64,000 bases of DNA. Source: Lumbricus terrestris (Eukaryota > Annelida > Clitellata > Crassiclitellata > Lumbricidae). The DNA lies in contig OX457052.1 of NCBI GenBank assembly GCA_949752735.1, positions 38,130,798 to 38,194,797 on the forward strand. Reading direction: 5' to 3'. The notes beneath the pieces are model-generated. The model was not told the origin of the DNA. It did no database searches and worked only from the letters and a program-made list of their open reading frames with translations. Positions 52,065 through 63,439 of the stretch are shown in pieces. Numbering within the stretch: the first letter of the stretch is position 1; each line of letters opens with the position of its first letter. The translations under genes and the position numbers were made by a program.

Positions 52065-52088
52065 TCTGATTAATAATAATTAATAATC

Positions 52089-52137
<49 letters not shown>

Positions 52138-52149
52138 GACTATCAAAAG

Positions 52150-52260
52150 ACTATCAATTACTATTCAGCGCTCGCTGTGGCCTTCACGGGCTCTTTCGTT
52201 AACCCGATGCCCGCTTTGGAGAAGGGAAACTCCTAAACCGACTCAGCGCCTCTAAACTGT
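52150..52260 (+). mobile_element. LINE ORF2 C-terminal scrap
   Basis: TATTCAGCGCTCGCTGTGGC and the downstream ACGGGCTCTTTCGTTAAC match the same LINE family as 53215-53445. Confidence 0.6.
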
Positions 52261-52310
52261 TAACAATAATAATAATAATAATAATAATAGTAATAGTAAT
52301 AATAATAATA

Positions 52311-52393
<83 letters not shown>

Positions 52394-52689
52394 CGCGACC
52401 ATGTCTGGTCGCGATTTTATTGTTGATCTAGGTCATCGGCTGTCTGCCGCCACGGGCGACCCTCAGGAAACTAAATATCTGTTTCAGCTAAATAAAGTCT
52501 GTCCATTTGTACACAGCGCTACAACGCAATAGCGTTTAGAGGGACATTTATGCATGACACCGTGGACGAGGAATAGATGTTAGAATAGGAACTTGTCTGT
52601 TTTGCAATAAAGGAAGTTGTTTTTATAATAATAATAATAATCATGATGATAATAATAATAATAATAATAATAAGATTATTATTATTATA

Positions 52690-52910
52690 TATCAGTTAAC
52701 AAATCAATTCCTCTAGAATTGATGGGACCTAGCGTCTCCAGGGCCAGCGGAATGAAGTCATGTGTAGCTGTGATCGACGTATATTTTTGTTCCTTTCTAC
52801 AATCTGCTAGTCCTGCTGCTGCTCCTGCAGTGACAGCCGTTGCCTGCAGATAGGAGGGCGCAAGGGTGTCGACCACAGTGGCATCCCATACGAGACATCG
52901 GCCCGCTTTC
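52690..52910 (-). mobile_element. LINE ORF2 C-terminal fragment
   Basis: The minus strand encodes SYLQATAVTAGAAAGLADC and HDFIPLALETLGPINSRGID, overlapping the family at 53215. Confidence 0.65.
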
Positions 52911-52955
52911 CACGGAATAAGGGTGGTTCGCTAATATTATTATTATTATTATTAT

Positions 52956-52995
<40 letters not shown>

Positions 52996-53073
52996 CCCGA
53001 GGTATACAGGATCCCTCAGGGACTTCACTAGCGCCTAATATAAAATCAACAGTCTGGAACGGCCCTACTCATC

Positions 53074-53119
<46 letters not shown>

Positions 53120-53132
53120 CATTATTATTATA

Positions 53133-53168
<36 letters not shown>

Positions 53169-53214
53169 TTTTTTTTTTACCCGAGGTACCTAGGATCCCT
53201 CGGGATTTCAAAAA

Positions 53215-53445
53215 ATTATGCTTGGACTTCATTCCGCTGGCCCTGGAGACGCTAGGTCCCATCAATTCTAGAGGAATTGATTTGTTAACTGATTTAGGTC
53301 GTCACCTGTCGCAGGCGTCGGACGATCTGAGGGAGACGTCCTTCCTCTTCCAAAGACTCTCAATTACTATTCAGCGCTTTAACGCTGTGGCCTTCACGGG
53401 CTCTTTCGTTAATTCCATGCCCGCTTTGGAAAAGGGGTAGCCTTT
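53215..53445 (+). mobile_element. LINE ORF2 C-terminal fragment
   Basis: Encodes DFIPLALETLGPINSRGIDL, then RETSFLFQRLSITIQRFNAV and a terminal NSMPALEKG. This is the conserved C-terminal block of a non-LTR element family common in marine invertebrates. Confidence 0.75.
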
Positions 53446-53472
53446 CAATAACAATAGCTTGACAATAATAAT

Positions 53473-53528
<56 letters not shown>

Positions 53529-53754
53529 TAACAAACAATAACAAAAATAATAATAATAATAAAAATAATAATAATAATAATAAAAAGAGGCACTTTTATG
53601 CACGACACAGGGGACGAGGACGAAGAACCATAGAAGCGATACTTTTTCTTCGGGACTTTTGTTACATTAGGGTCGTGTACCTATTTTGCAATAAAGGAAA
53701 TTGTTTATAATAATAAAAATAATAATAATAGTAATAATAATAATAACAATAATG

Positions 53755-53800
<46 letters not shown>

Positions 53801-54000
53801 NNNNNNNNNNNNNNNNNNNNNNNNNNNNNNNNNNNNNNNNNNNNNNNNNNNNNNNNNNNNNNNNNNNNNNNNNNNNNNNNNNNNNNNNNNNNNNNNNNNN
53901 NNNNNNNNNNNNNNNNNNNNNNNNNNNNNNNNNNNNNNNNNNNNNNNNNNNNNNNNNNNNNNNNNNNNNNNNNNNNNNNNNNNNNNNNNNNNNNNNNNNN
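53801..54000. other. Assembly gap (200 N)
   Basis: Exactly 200 N, placed inside an (AAT)n array; a scaffolding join of unknown true length. Confidence 1.
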
Positions 54001-54115
54001 GCAAACACGCCGTTCAGAAGACAAATGATATGCAATTTGTTTGTTTTGATAAGCACAAGAATAGATTGCTTGTATACGGCAGAATGATGCATCTATTCTA
54101 GCGTAAGAACGCAGA
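54001..54115 (+). promoter_or_regulatory. Upstream flank of gene C
   Basis: Begins right after the gap. GCAATTTGTTTGTTTTGATA and TTGCTTGTATACGGCAGAAT resemble the gene B flank. More promoter may be lost in the gap. Confidence 0.5.
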
Positions 54116-54119
54116 GGTA

Positions 54120-54284
54120 AACTGACAATGCAATTAATCAAGGATGCAATGAATTCCCTTATATGCGAGTCAGCTTCAATTACAAGGAACACGTCGACAA
54201 GCAGTGGCAGGACGAACATTTCCGGACGAAGAAGGAGAGGAATCAGGATAATCACCAGAGAGAACTTCGCTTTGAACTACGCCG
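54120..54284 (+). other. Gene C 5' leader exon (approximate start)
   Basis: Matches the gene D leader (GAATTCCCTTATAT; CGCTTTGAACTACGCCG). Ends at GCCG|GTGAGG, the best donor of the four. The short open frame through it is not conserved in frame among paralogues. Confidence 0.6.
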
Positions 54285-55878
54285 GTGAGGTCATGGAAAC
54301 ACTCATAATTATAGGCGGAGGAAGAGGGGCATCTGCCCCATCCCTGTAGGAATCCTATCCTTTATCAACTATTATTGTTGTTCTTTAGCAAAGAATTTCC
54401 ATTGCTCAAGCTGAAATTGATAAATATACATTTTGAAACCTCAATAACTATAGGCCAGTTCCTAATTTCTTGTTAAGAATTGTGCGAAAAATGCAATTTT
54501 CCTAAGACATACTTTTTAATCGCGTCTTCTGCACACCACCGTTTTGATAGGCTAATCGTTGTAGACGTAAATAATTATTTTTTGATGAAACGCACGGTGT
54601 GAGTTGAAAGAACTTTTGCGCACATAAAAAATAGGCCAGTGCAGATAGCTCAAATATTCACAAAACTGTTTTTTTTTAAATTTTTACTCAGAACAATAAT
54701 ACTATAGCCTATGATCTTTGCACAGCTCAAGCACTAGGCCTACATGGGTAGCAATATAATAAAATAGATATTATTTAAAACTTGGAGTTAGCAACATTGC
54801 ACTCTAAACAGAAGGTGTGTGATCCCACAGAGACTCACATCCAAATATTTTTTTTACACATATCGACCGGCACCTGGTCGTCGTTGAAACCCATTATTAT
54901 TATTATTTTTAAAATTATTATTATCATTAATTTTATGCCCCGAGGTATTTATGATCCCTCAGGGACTTAAATATTAATTAAGAACAGAATAAAAACATCT
55001 GGAACGGCACCTAATCGTCGTTGAGATCCTGCGCTGGAAAGGCACCGCGGAATGCAACCGCATTGAATCGCTGGATCATAATACTGAGGCGCTGATGTAG
55101 GTAGGAGGTCTCGCGTGCTTCACTGTACTGAGTGCCTGTCCCAATGCTGAAATAAAGACCAAGCCGTCAGCATTCACTGAGCCCATGGTTTCGAAGGCCA
55201 GAGGGACAAAGTGATGGACCGTTGCGATTTGCATGTATTTGGTATTTTCCGAGCTGTTGCCATCTCGGCCGATGCCCCGGTGACACGAAACGTAGTATCC
55301 CCCTGAAAGCTATCCGGGGGGATGAATTAATCTTTCCCCCGGATGGAATTAACCGGTCTATGCTATCCGGGGGATAAACCATACTATTCACTTTTTTGAA
55401 AAATGCTCATAATAAACAAATTTATGCTGTAATCAAAATTTAAAGTGACTTTAATTGTTTTAAGTGTCCTAAGCAATGCTCAGATAGGCCTAAAGGCAAC
55501 TCGAATTTATTTAGTGACTCTGAGTGTTCTTAAGTGTTTTAAGTGCTCTAAAATCAGGCAAAACAAATTATCTAGTTGGAATAAACATAAGCTTATCTGT
55601 TAGTGTCATTGTTCAAAACAAAGCAGATGAAAATTAATTTGCAGAAAAAAATACACGCGGAAGCGGTTTTTTAAACTTTTTTTAATCTGGGGGATACAAT
55701 TAATACGGGGGAATACTCTATTTCGTGACACCGGCAGTCCGAGAAGTGTTTGGGAGGTATGAAGCAGTCTGTGACCGTCACGTCCCAGACCAGACTGCGC
55801 CCCGCGACTATTATTATTATTATTATTGCTATTATTATTTTTATTTTTTATTATTTTTTATTATTGCTATTACTAAGC

Positions 55879-55912
<34 letters not shown>

Positions 55913-55914
55913 GC

Positions 55915-55946
<32 letters not shown>

Positions 55947-58900
55947 GGTCTGTGGTGTGCATTATAATTAATATGAGTGTGATTATAACTTCGAATTAGC
56001 ATTATTTTAATTGCTGTGTGGAAGTTATAATAATAGCTTCATTATGACTATTAGTGTCATATTATTGTTATTATTAAGCATGCCATTCTAGTTCTTATTA
56101 TTCTTATTCCGATGTGTATATTGTAGAAATCGTGGTTTTAATTTTAAATACGGCCTGCATGTTCCAATAATTATTGGCAAACAATATTTCATAATCCAAA
56201 CTTCAGTGTAGACGACGGTAACTGAAATGAATATACAATGCATCCACTGCAATTGAACTTGCAGGTGAGACTAGATTTCAGATGATGATGGCGTTTGGAA
56301 AAGTATCTGGTAGCGTTCTGATGGCATTGTGTTTGTTCGCAATGACCGATGCATTGCGTCGTGACAATCAGGTTCGAATGTCCGATAGATATGGTCCATC
56401 AGGTGAGTCCACAGAGTCACGGCGAGCGAATGAGGATTGAGGAATTTATCCAATTAATTCATGAGCCAGTAAGTGCTCAATTGATTGATTAATTGATTGA
56501 TTGATTGACTGATTGACTGATTGATTGACTGATTGATTGATTGCAGAAATCTCTGATTTTGTCGACGACAAAACGAAATTCTCTTTTCCATGATCGAATA
56601 ATAATATGGCAAACATTATTTATAATCCAATCCACAGTGTAAACGCCAGTAGCTATTAATAATATGTCACGCAATGCAACTACTGCAATTGAACTTGCAG
56701 GTGAGACTAGATTTCAGATGATGATGGCGTTTGCAAAAGTATCTGGTATCGTTCTGATGGCATTGTGTTTGTTCGCAATGACCGATGCATTCCGTCGTGA
56801 CAATCAGGTTCGAATGTCCGATAGATATGGTCCACCAGGTGAGTCCACAGGGTCACGGCGAGCGAATGAGGATTGAGGAACTGGGCGAGGCATCGAGTTT
56901 GCTCATGAACGAGTAAGAGGTTGACTTAATGGTTGATTGATTCATTGACTGATTGATTGATTGATTGAGTGTATAATAATGATGAGCGAGTGAAAGTAGT
57001 CTAGATGCCTACAGTAGCTGGTCATTGGCATGCTTTGTGGGGCGCGGTGGTGTGGTGGGCATGTTCATTGCCTTGCAGCCGGAGGGTTGCAGGTTAGAAT
57101 CAACCTCAAGTCGCCGCGTGGAGACCTTGGGCAAAGTCCTTCACTCGCAATTGCTCAGCGCTTCGGCGTGAAACTCCAATGCAGTGTCCGCCTTATAGTC
57201 GGGAGCGCCTATGAGTAGGCACTTGGAAAATTATCTGGTTTTCAACTGTAAGCTTGGTTGGACGCTATGACAAGTGCACATACAAGCGAATAAATGCTAA
57301 ATTAGTCGCCGTATCGGGGAATGAAGCCATCTTGCTGTTCACTGATCTGGAAAACAATTTAGACCCCAATAATAGTAATTTTGTTGACACCATAGAAATA
57401 ATAGCAGTAGGCCTACATTAAGGCACTGATCTGGAGTGTCACACTGTACGGAGCAGAGACATGGACGATGAGAAAGGAGGATGTCAAACGAATTGAAGCG
57501 TTCGAGATGTGCACATGGAGAAGGATGGAAAGGGTAAGCTGGACAGAGCATAAATCAAACGAAGAAGTATTGAAGAAGGTGGAAGAGGAAAGATCCTTGA
57601 TGAATACAATTAGAACAAGGCAGAAGAACTGGATAGGACATGTACTGAGAGGCAACTCCTTACAAAGAGACATAGTGGAAGGCAAAATGGAGGGGAAGAG
57701 GGGAAGAGGAAGACCTAGGGAAAAGTTGTTGGACTGGATGATGGAGGATTGATACGAAAAACTCAAAAGTAAAAGCACAACACCGAGAAGAGTTGGAGAC
57801 AGCAGACCTAAAGTAGAAGATTAAGCTACGTTGATAGCTAGCCGTGAGGCTGAAGTCTCAGCGAATGTTTTTACTGATCTCGGCAGATATTATTATTATG
57901 TAGGCAGATCTAAAGTCCTTTCTCACACCGTCAATTTATGCATTGGTTTATGTTTGCAGAAAATGATTTTCAACTGATACAGAGAGGCAATGAAAGGTCG
58001 GCCTTGGAAATGCTCAAAAACATTTTCAGATTGATGACTAATAACTGCTTTAAATGCAATGGCCTCACGTGCAAGTGTGTTGAGAAAGTTGACGTATCTC
58101 TCGTTCTTCCAACAATAACTTGTAAGTACATATTCGCGCTTAAATTCAATGATTTGTAGTATTTTAGACGGCGCATCTATGATCTATCCACTGGGAAACG
58201 CGCACAGTGAATCCCCGACGAAACCTAAAGAGAACAGTCCTCACATTTCTCATGTATCGTATCGTATCGTATGGTGGTATTTGCAGTTTAAAGTCACTGT
58301 GTGGTAACAAGGACCATTAGCGACGCTCTCCTCTTTTATCCAGGCCTGGGACTGGCAGTGGCAGAGTGCAACCAGTGGCGGAGTTTATCATATCGTATAG
58401 CATCTGAAAATGTGTTTATAGCTTAGACCTTCTCTCACAGCATAGAATATGATATTCAGATTCGCTTTCAGCGCAGAAGACCCAGAAAAGAAACGTCTCC
58501 TGAGAGCAAGAGGAAGCGGCGAAGAGCATATACATGAGCTTAGCCCGCATAAAAGGGGGAAGGACATTGCGTGCCGATGGACTTTTCACAGAAAATGCCT
58601 AGCTTTGAGCCAAAGCATTTCGAGCATGAGGGACAAAGAGGTCAAAACGGTCCGTAGAACGCAAGGGGAGAACATAATTATGTCGCATGTTGGTGATACC
58701 AAGGTGTGGTGCCACCACCCAAATGTGCTTTTTGTATCATACACTTGTCTCGTATGGAATATAATTTTGACATTTTAGGTGGCTGTCGGTATAGGGCCGG
58801 AAACCCATATGAGGTATCCCTGTTCAGTAAAAACTGTGGGCCTCAAGGTCCCACCTTAACAAAATTACAGAAAAGACACACAAAACGTGTTATATTCAAA

Positions 58901-61900
58901 GAATCAACGTTCTTCATTATTAATTCGCTCCTGTTTTTTTTACAATATTCCAATCTAGTGTTGAAGTAGGCCAGGACCAATAGGCTACATCTTTTGCAGT
59001 TTAAGAAGAAAAAAATGATTCGCGGTCAGACAATTTGTAACCAGATCATAGCCAATATATGGCAGTCGTTCAAGTAGGCGGTGCAGAAGCGATCTATGCT
59101 CCAAATAAATTCTCTCAACTTATTTAGCGCCCATCAAGAAACCTAGTCAGAAGCGCGTCCCGCCCAGCTACAGCAAAAGAAAAAGACTTAACAGATTTAG
59201 TAAACAAAACAGTTTCATTGGTTAAATCTATGTAATAGACACAGCTTTGCTATTCCAGACGGACGGCCCTACAACCAAGAAAGCGTGTGTGGAATGGGTC
59301 AGTTCCCATGTCGAAAATTGCGTAATTTCAAGGTGCACTTATTATAAAAACTATACATCAATACCAGTTTGTTCGGAAGCGAATGCTGAATTCACCGTTC
59401 TTCTCCAAGATATGATATTTCAAACCAAGCACAATATCAAGAAAGGGTGGTAACCACCGGGTTCCATGACAAAATGTCGCACGACAAAATGTCGCCGACA
59501 AAATGTCGCGGACAAAATGTCGCAGAGACAAAATGTCGCAAGACAAAATGTCGCCGACAAAATGGCGCAATCGTAAATTAGCAAAACACATTTTTCTTGC
59601 ACAAATAGACCATTTAATAAATCAATCGAATGCACTAGTTATTAGTAGTGTCAACAGGCACACATTAAACCAAAAAATCCGTGAGTAATGTCCGCACAAA
59701 ATTTAAAAAAATTAAATTGTGAGAACTAACTCTCACTACATGAAGTTACTAAGACAGCTACATTGATGTTAATACTAAATGTGTTAACGTATACGTGATG
59801 AATGGGAAAAATAGAAATACAAAGCTACATAGTGTACTAACACACTATAAATAGGCCGACATGATGTTAAACTACAGCTAGAATTAATCTAATACTGAAT
59901 CTGGTTCATGCACCTACTTTTATATAGGTACAAAAGCGGCATAGCCGTTATTCAAGCTTCCTGTTACATGCGGCTTTTTCTTTGAGGTTCGAAATTACCT
60001 TTACAAGTAACGGAGTTCTTTGATTGACCTTCTAATGGTGCTAGATTTTCCCATGGGCTTCATTGCCGACCGTTTGTTGACACACGAAGTTTCATGATTC
60101 TTATTTACTCTTCTCATCGATCGTTGTTTTCGTATTTATTTGCTCTTTCATGTCCATTGATACTTTGTAACGCTATTTGTACTATTTACAAGCTTTTTCT
60201 CAGGTCCTGATTCGCTAACAAGGTATGCTTCAAACTTCGGATAGATCGAATAAACTACGCACTTATAGGGACTACTATCTACAACAGCGGTTCCCAACCC
60301 GTGGCCCGCGGGCCAAAAGTGGCCCGCCTGGCCTACAAAAATGGCCCGCGGCATCTCAATGAATTAAGAAAAATGTATGTAAAAATTGACAATTTGGACA
60401 TGATAGAATATATAATTCTTTCTTATTACAAATTATTTTATTCGGACGTTAATAAATCGCATCAAAATAGAATGTTTGATGCGATTTATTAACGTCCAAA
60501 TAAAATAGCATTCAATTTTGTTTAAATTATAACAATTCTATGACAAGCACGCCTTTAGTTAATTAAATTTTTGCCTTGTGGCCCCCTAATGTCCTTCAAT
60601 TAAGAAAAAGTGGCCCTCGTGTCCCCAACTTAGAAAAAGTGGCCCGGCAGTCGAAAAAGGTTGGGAACCACTGATCTACAAGCTTTGTCTCAGGCCCGTC
60701 TTCTTTAATCCTGGTTCGCTACCTCCTCGTACCTATATACTTCAAACTTCGGATAAATCGAAGCCATTTATTCCACTTAGGGAGAATTTGGGTTGAGGTA
60801 CTCGCGACATTATGTCGGCGACATTATGTCGGCGACATTTTGTCGGCAACATTTTGTCGGCGACATTTTGTCCTGCGACATATTGTCTCCACGACATTTT
60901 GTCCGCGACATTTTGTCGGCGACATTTTGTCGTGCGACATTTTGTCGGGCCACCAACCACCGCGCTTAGTAGTCCAATATGTGTCAAATACTTTGGTAGC
61001 CTGATGATTAACCTCCCTCTTTATTAGTTTTTCTTACGGATGAATTGTATTGTATTGCATACCATAGGTCTACTCAGTGGCGTAGCCAGGAATTCATTGT
61101 GTGGGGTTATGGCCTGACCGGATGCCCTTCCTGACACCAACCAAGCAGTATTACAGTAAATAAAAAGGAATAAAGTAACAAAGAGAATAAACTAAGAAAA
61201 ACAATTGGTACTACAAACAATTTTTTGTTTTTCTTATTTAAGTGGATAAAATTTATCTTTTAAAAACCATTTCCTAAGCCATTGTGATTTTTAACCCTCG
61301 AAACACCCCTTGTCTAAGTTACTGGCCTACTCGAAAGGAGTTACTTGTTGCCAGATCAACCTTCATCATAAAACTAGAAAAGAGGTAGTGAGACTCTTTT
61401 CTTCTTTGTTCCGCAAGACCTTGGGGTCCATTTTGTTTGAATGTGGTTTCTCCTGTTTGGGTCGAGACTGCTAATGTGCATTTTACCAATTTCAATTTCG
61501 ATTATGTTACGGTAATTTATTCCTTTGATTGAAATCAATATCTGATCTTGGTCCGCACGCTTCCCTAAGTTTCCACATTGTAAGTGATGATAATAAAATT
61601 ATATGGTTTAGGTATCCTAATCGTAACATATCGTCCACAGACTCAAGGAATCTTTGTCGAAGCGGAGGCGGCTGGCAAAACAATCATCAAGAAGGAATAT
61701 CCAGGTGGGTATCTTAATGTGTATTAATGTGTGTGGATAAGTTTGGTACGTAACCGAATTTATTTATTAAGAGCATAACATTATGGTCATTCAAGACTAT
61801 GTACTTGTGCAGCCAACTGTAGGCTAGTGTAACTTGGGTCCAAATGCATTCTGAGATGAGGCGATTATTTGATCAAGTTGTAAGAAGCCTGTGTAGGCTA

Positions 61901-63217
61901 TGTGTGGAGAGATGTCTTCGTAAAACGAAATTGTAACAGTTGGAGTTTATTCCTACTTGATCCTGTGTAATTTAAAATGATGACTTTTGGGGCGCAGATC
62001 TCGATAAGTGAAAGGTATTTTTTATAGCCACATAACCGTCGGAATATTACGATCAGCTTAGCAGGCCCATCCAAAATAAGTCGGCCGTGATTAGGCCTAA
62101 TTAAGACAGTGTGTTAGACTAAGATATTTTGTATGCAAGCCACACCGCCGAGAAAATGCCAAAGGATGGGGTAGGCCTAATAAGTTGATGTAAGGTATAA
62201 TAGCCTACTATTGGTAATTAGTCTTTTCTGCAAGGCAGTTCAAGTATGGTCCTGATAATCAGCGGCGCCCGCAGGATTTTTTCTTGTACGCACAGAAATT
62301 TTCGATGGAGCGGGAACAGAGAAAAATGTTTCGTCAAAGTCGCAGAAAAAACCGATGACTATTTTTTAGTCATCAGACAAAAAAATCCCAAAAACATACC
62401 TTTTCCATCCGCCGAAAAAACTTATGACCTTTTTTTTAGTCATCAGTCAAAAAAAAAATTTTTAGTCATCGCGCTGAACGCACTTGCGTACGGCTGCGGG
62501 CGCCGCTGCTGATAATAATTACAGGTTTATTGCAGTGCAGGCATAGGCTAATCCACTCGTATCACGCGCTTGCTTAGTCACTCAGAGTATGAGCATTAGG
62601 CATTCTGAAGAGTCAGTGCAACCGACCAATTAAAGACCCTAAGGCCCTATAACAGCTCAAATTCAGCCTGCATCACATTGAAAGTCACGCACACAGTTCG
62701 AACTCAATCGCTGATGCACATGGCTTGGTAAAAACTTATTGCTCGGTTGCAGAACTTGCCTGAAATATCCTACGAACACTTACTTGCCTACAGTCGGAGA
62801 GTCCAATAATGATAATTATTCAGTCATTTCAAGATGTCAAGTTCACTAAGAGTTCTCAAAACATTATCTCACGTAGGCCTACTCTGAGATTACTTTCAGG
62901 CATAGTTGACAAAAACTTTTCTTTTTAGAAAAATCCAGTTTTTCGTCATTAATTTTTATTTTTATTACCCCCATTTGTTTCCAAAGCCTAAGCCAATGTT
63001 CTTGTGCATTTTAGTATCAGCACCAATTAGGCATTGTGAATCGGCATTAACTTTTACCGTCTGTTTCGAGCTGTGCGACATACACGTCGGAAAAGGAACA
63101 TTGACTGGATGTGCCAAACTTACCATCAACGGGAAATTGGCGTTCGAGCCTCCTTGTTTCAGCATCAATTTTCCGCAGCCGAACATCTCTCGTTGGTACT
63201 ACAGAACTCTGCAGTGA
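54284..63217 (+). CDS. Gene C: secreted DUF4773 protein without Ig domains
   Basis: Coding exons: signal peptide 56718-56838 (or the near-identical 56282-56402), D1 57960-58121, D2 61612-61704, D3 63015-63217. Either signal exon gives 579 bp (192 residues plus stop), all joined in phase 1. The start is the first of three ATGs after the acceptor (MMMAFAKVSG). The domain core is FKCNGLTCKC, ILIVTYRPQ, KKEYPVSAP..HC, CFELCDIHV, LTGCA and PCFSINFP. D1 lacks the paired CC (CKCVEKV) and has a GT donor where paralogues have GC. A 1.5-kb foldback element occupies intron D1-D2. Predicted secreted, role unknown. Confidence 0.83.
54990..55270 (-). mobile_element. LINE ORF2 C-terminal fragment
   Basis: The minus strand encodes HHFVPLAFETMGSVNADGLV and FISALGQALS, a diverged copy of the family at 53215. 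Confidence 0.65.
55277..55737. mobile_element. MITE with GTGACACGAAA ends
   Basis: Ends CCGGTGACACGAAACGTAG and its near inverse TTTCGTGACACCGG; GGGGGATA-type runs near both ends. Inserted in LINE sequence. Target duplication not clear. Confidence 0.6.
55810..55947. repeat. (ATT)n microsatellite, impure
   Basis: TTATTA units with GCT and TTT interruptions. Confidence 0.95.
56282..56402 (+). CDS. Gene C signal-peptide exon, copy 1
   Basis: Encodes MMMAFGKVSGSVLMALCLFA, then MTDALRRD and a tail RYGPS. Donor TCAG|GTGAGT, phase 1. Part of a tandem duplication with 56718-56838; flanks on both sides also match. Confidence 0.8.
56460..56550. repeat. (GATT)n microsatellite
   Basis: ATTGATTG units between the two signal-peptide exon copies; a similar short array follows copy 2 at about 56935-56970. 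Confidence 0.85.
56718..56838 (+). CDS. Gene C signal-peptide exon, copy 2
   Basis: Encodes MMMAFAKVSGIVLMALCLFA, then MTDAFRRD and RYGPP. Same length, phase and donor as copy 1. The nearer copy to D1, so the default first coding exon. Confidence 0.83.
57039..57290 (+). mobile_element. SINE (family 1), full length
   Basis: GGGGCGCGGTGGTGTGGTGG, B-box region GGTTAGAATC (a decayed GGTTCGAATC), body and GGACGCTATGACAAGTGCAC tail. In intron 1 of gene C. Confidence 0.85.
57413..57765 (+). pseudogene. RTE-type LINE ORF2 C-terminal fragment
   Basis: One open frame encodes YGAETWTMRKEDVKRIEAFE, CTWRRMERVSWTEHKSNEEV, NWIGHVLRGNSLQRDIVEGK and GKRGRGRPREKLLDWM. These are the hallmark end motifs of RTE-type ORF2. 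5'-truncated, in gene C intron 1. Confidence 0.85.
57960..58121 (+). CDS. Gene C exon D1
   Basis: 162 bp, acceptor tgtttgcag, donor ACTT|GTAAGT. Encodes ENDFQLIQRGNERSALEML, then NCFKCNGLTCKCVEKV and VLPTIT. The split codon at its end makes the cysteine that starts D2. Confidence 0.85.
58122..59459. other. Gene C intron, nothing recognised
   Basis: Contains a few short open frames (for example 58449-58778, 109 codons) with no family resemblance. Otherwise unremarkable. Confidence 0.4.
59460..60954. mobile_element. Foldback-type element with GACAAAATGTCG word
   Basis: Both ends are arrays of the 15-base-like word GCGACAAAATGTCGC in inverted orientation (about 59466-59575 and 60803-60950). 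Perfect 8-bp target duplication AACCACCG (59452-59459, 60955-60962). Outer ends GGTTCCATGACA and, inverted, GGTGGCCCGACA parallel those of 22696-23754. A hAT MITE is nested inside. No transposase. Confidence 0.82.
60285..60673. mobile_element. hAT MITE, CAGCGGTTCCCA family, 389 bp
   Basis: Perfect 8-bp target duplication ATCTACAA (60277-60284, 60674-60681). Inserted inside the foldback element. Same family as 39356-39719. Confidence 0.92.
61612..61704 (+). CDS. Gene C exon D2
   Basis: 93 bp, acceptor atggtttag, donor CCAG|GTGGGT. Encodes ILIVTYRPQTQGIFVEAEA and TIIKKEYP. Frame, length and donor match D2 of A and B. Confidence 0.82.
62260..62508. mobile_element. hAT-type MITE, 249 bp
   Basis: Ends CAGCGGCGCCCGCAG and CTGCGGGCGCCGCTG, perfect 8-bp target duplication CTGATAAT (62252-62259, 62509-62516). 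Confidence 0.9.
63015..63217 (+). CDS. Gene C exon D3
   Basis: Acceptor tgcattttag. Encodes VSAPIRHC, CFELCDIHVGKGTLTGCAK, then PCFSINFPQP and a short end RWYYRTLQ. An acceptor 6 bases further (tatcag) would also keep frame; the first aligns better with A. Confidence 0.83.
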
Positions 63218-63439
63218 AAGCGGTAGACAACTGTCATCGAAACTTGAAACAAAACACTGGACACGAGAACGGAAAATATTGGGACAAAAACGGTTGAACC
63301 AGAGACGAAGTTTAGACGTTGGCACCTGATAACGAGTAGGCTCTAATGTCAACCAGAAATTATAACGCTTGTTCTCTCAAGTGATTAATTTCTATCATTA
63401 AAGTTCACCTGCATTCATTCAACTGTGCCATGTGCTGTG

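Larger units (their letters stand above)
51919..53800. repeat. (AAT/ATT)n microsatellite cluster
   Basis: Arrays at about 51919-52137, 52264-52394, 52627-52690, 52937-52993 (with a long T run), 53075-53180, 53462-53590 and 53708-53800, interleaved with LINE fragments. The last runs into the assembly gap. The poly-Ile and poly-Tyr frames here are not proteins. Confidence 0.95.

Noticed and set aside
51801..53710. Poly-Ile, poly-Tyr and poly-Asn open frames
   Set aside because: They are translations of (ATT)n and (AAT)n microsatellites.
53662..54255. Open frames running across the N gap
   Set aside because: They are artefacts of translating N and flanking trinucleotide repeats.
54128..54349. 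73-codon plus-strand frame upstream of gene C
   Set aside because: It overlaps the conserved leader exon; the homologous leader of gene D does not keep this frame.
57039..57110. tRNA gene candidates at SINE heads (also 11556, 27880, 42628, 46135, 63650)
   Set aside because: A and B boxes are present but no cloverleaf closes, and the same body follows each; these are SINEs.
58449..58778. 109-codon frame in the gene C intron
   Set aside because: No recognisable domain, no splice support, and it lies in a long intron; chance frame more likely.
59460..60954. Regular short repeats with spacers, CRISPR-like at first sight
   Set aside because: Eukaryotic context, inverted arrays at both ends, spacers of a few bases and an 8-bp target duplication all mark a transposon.
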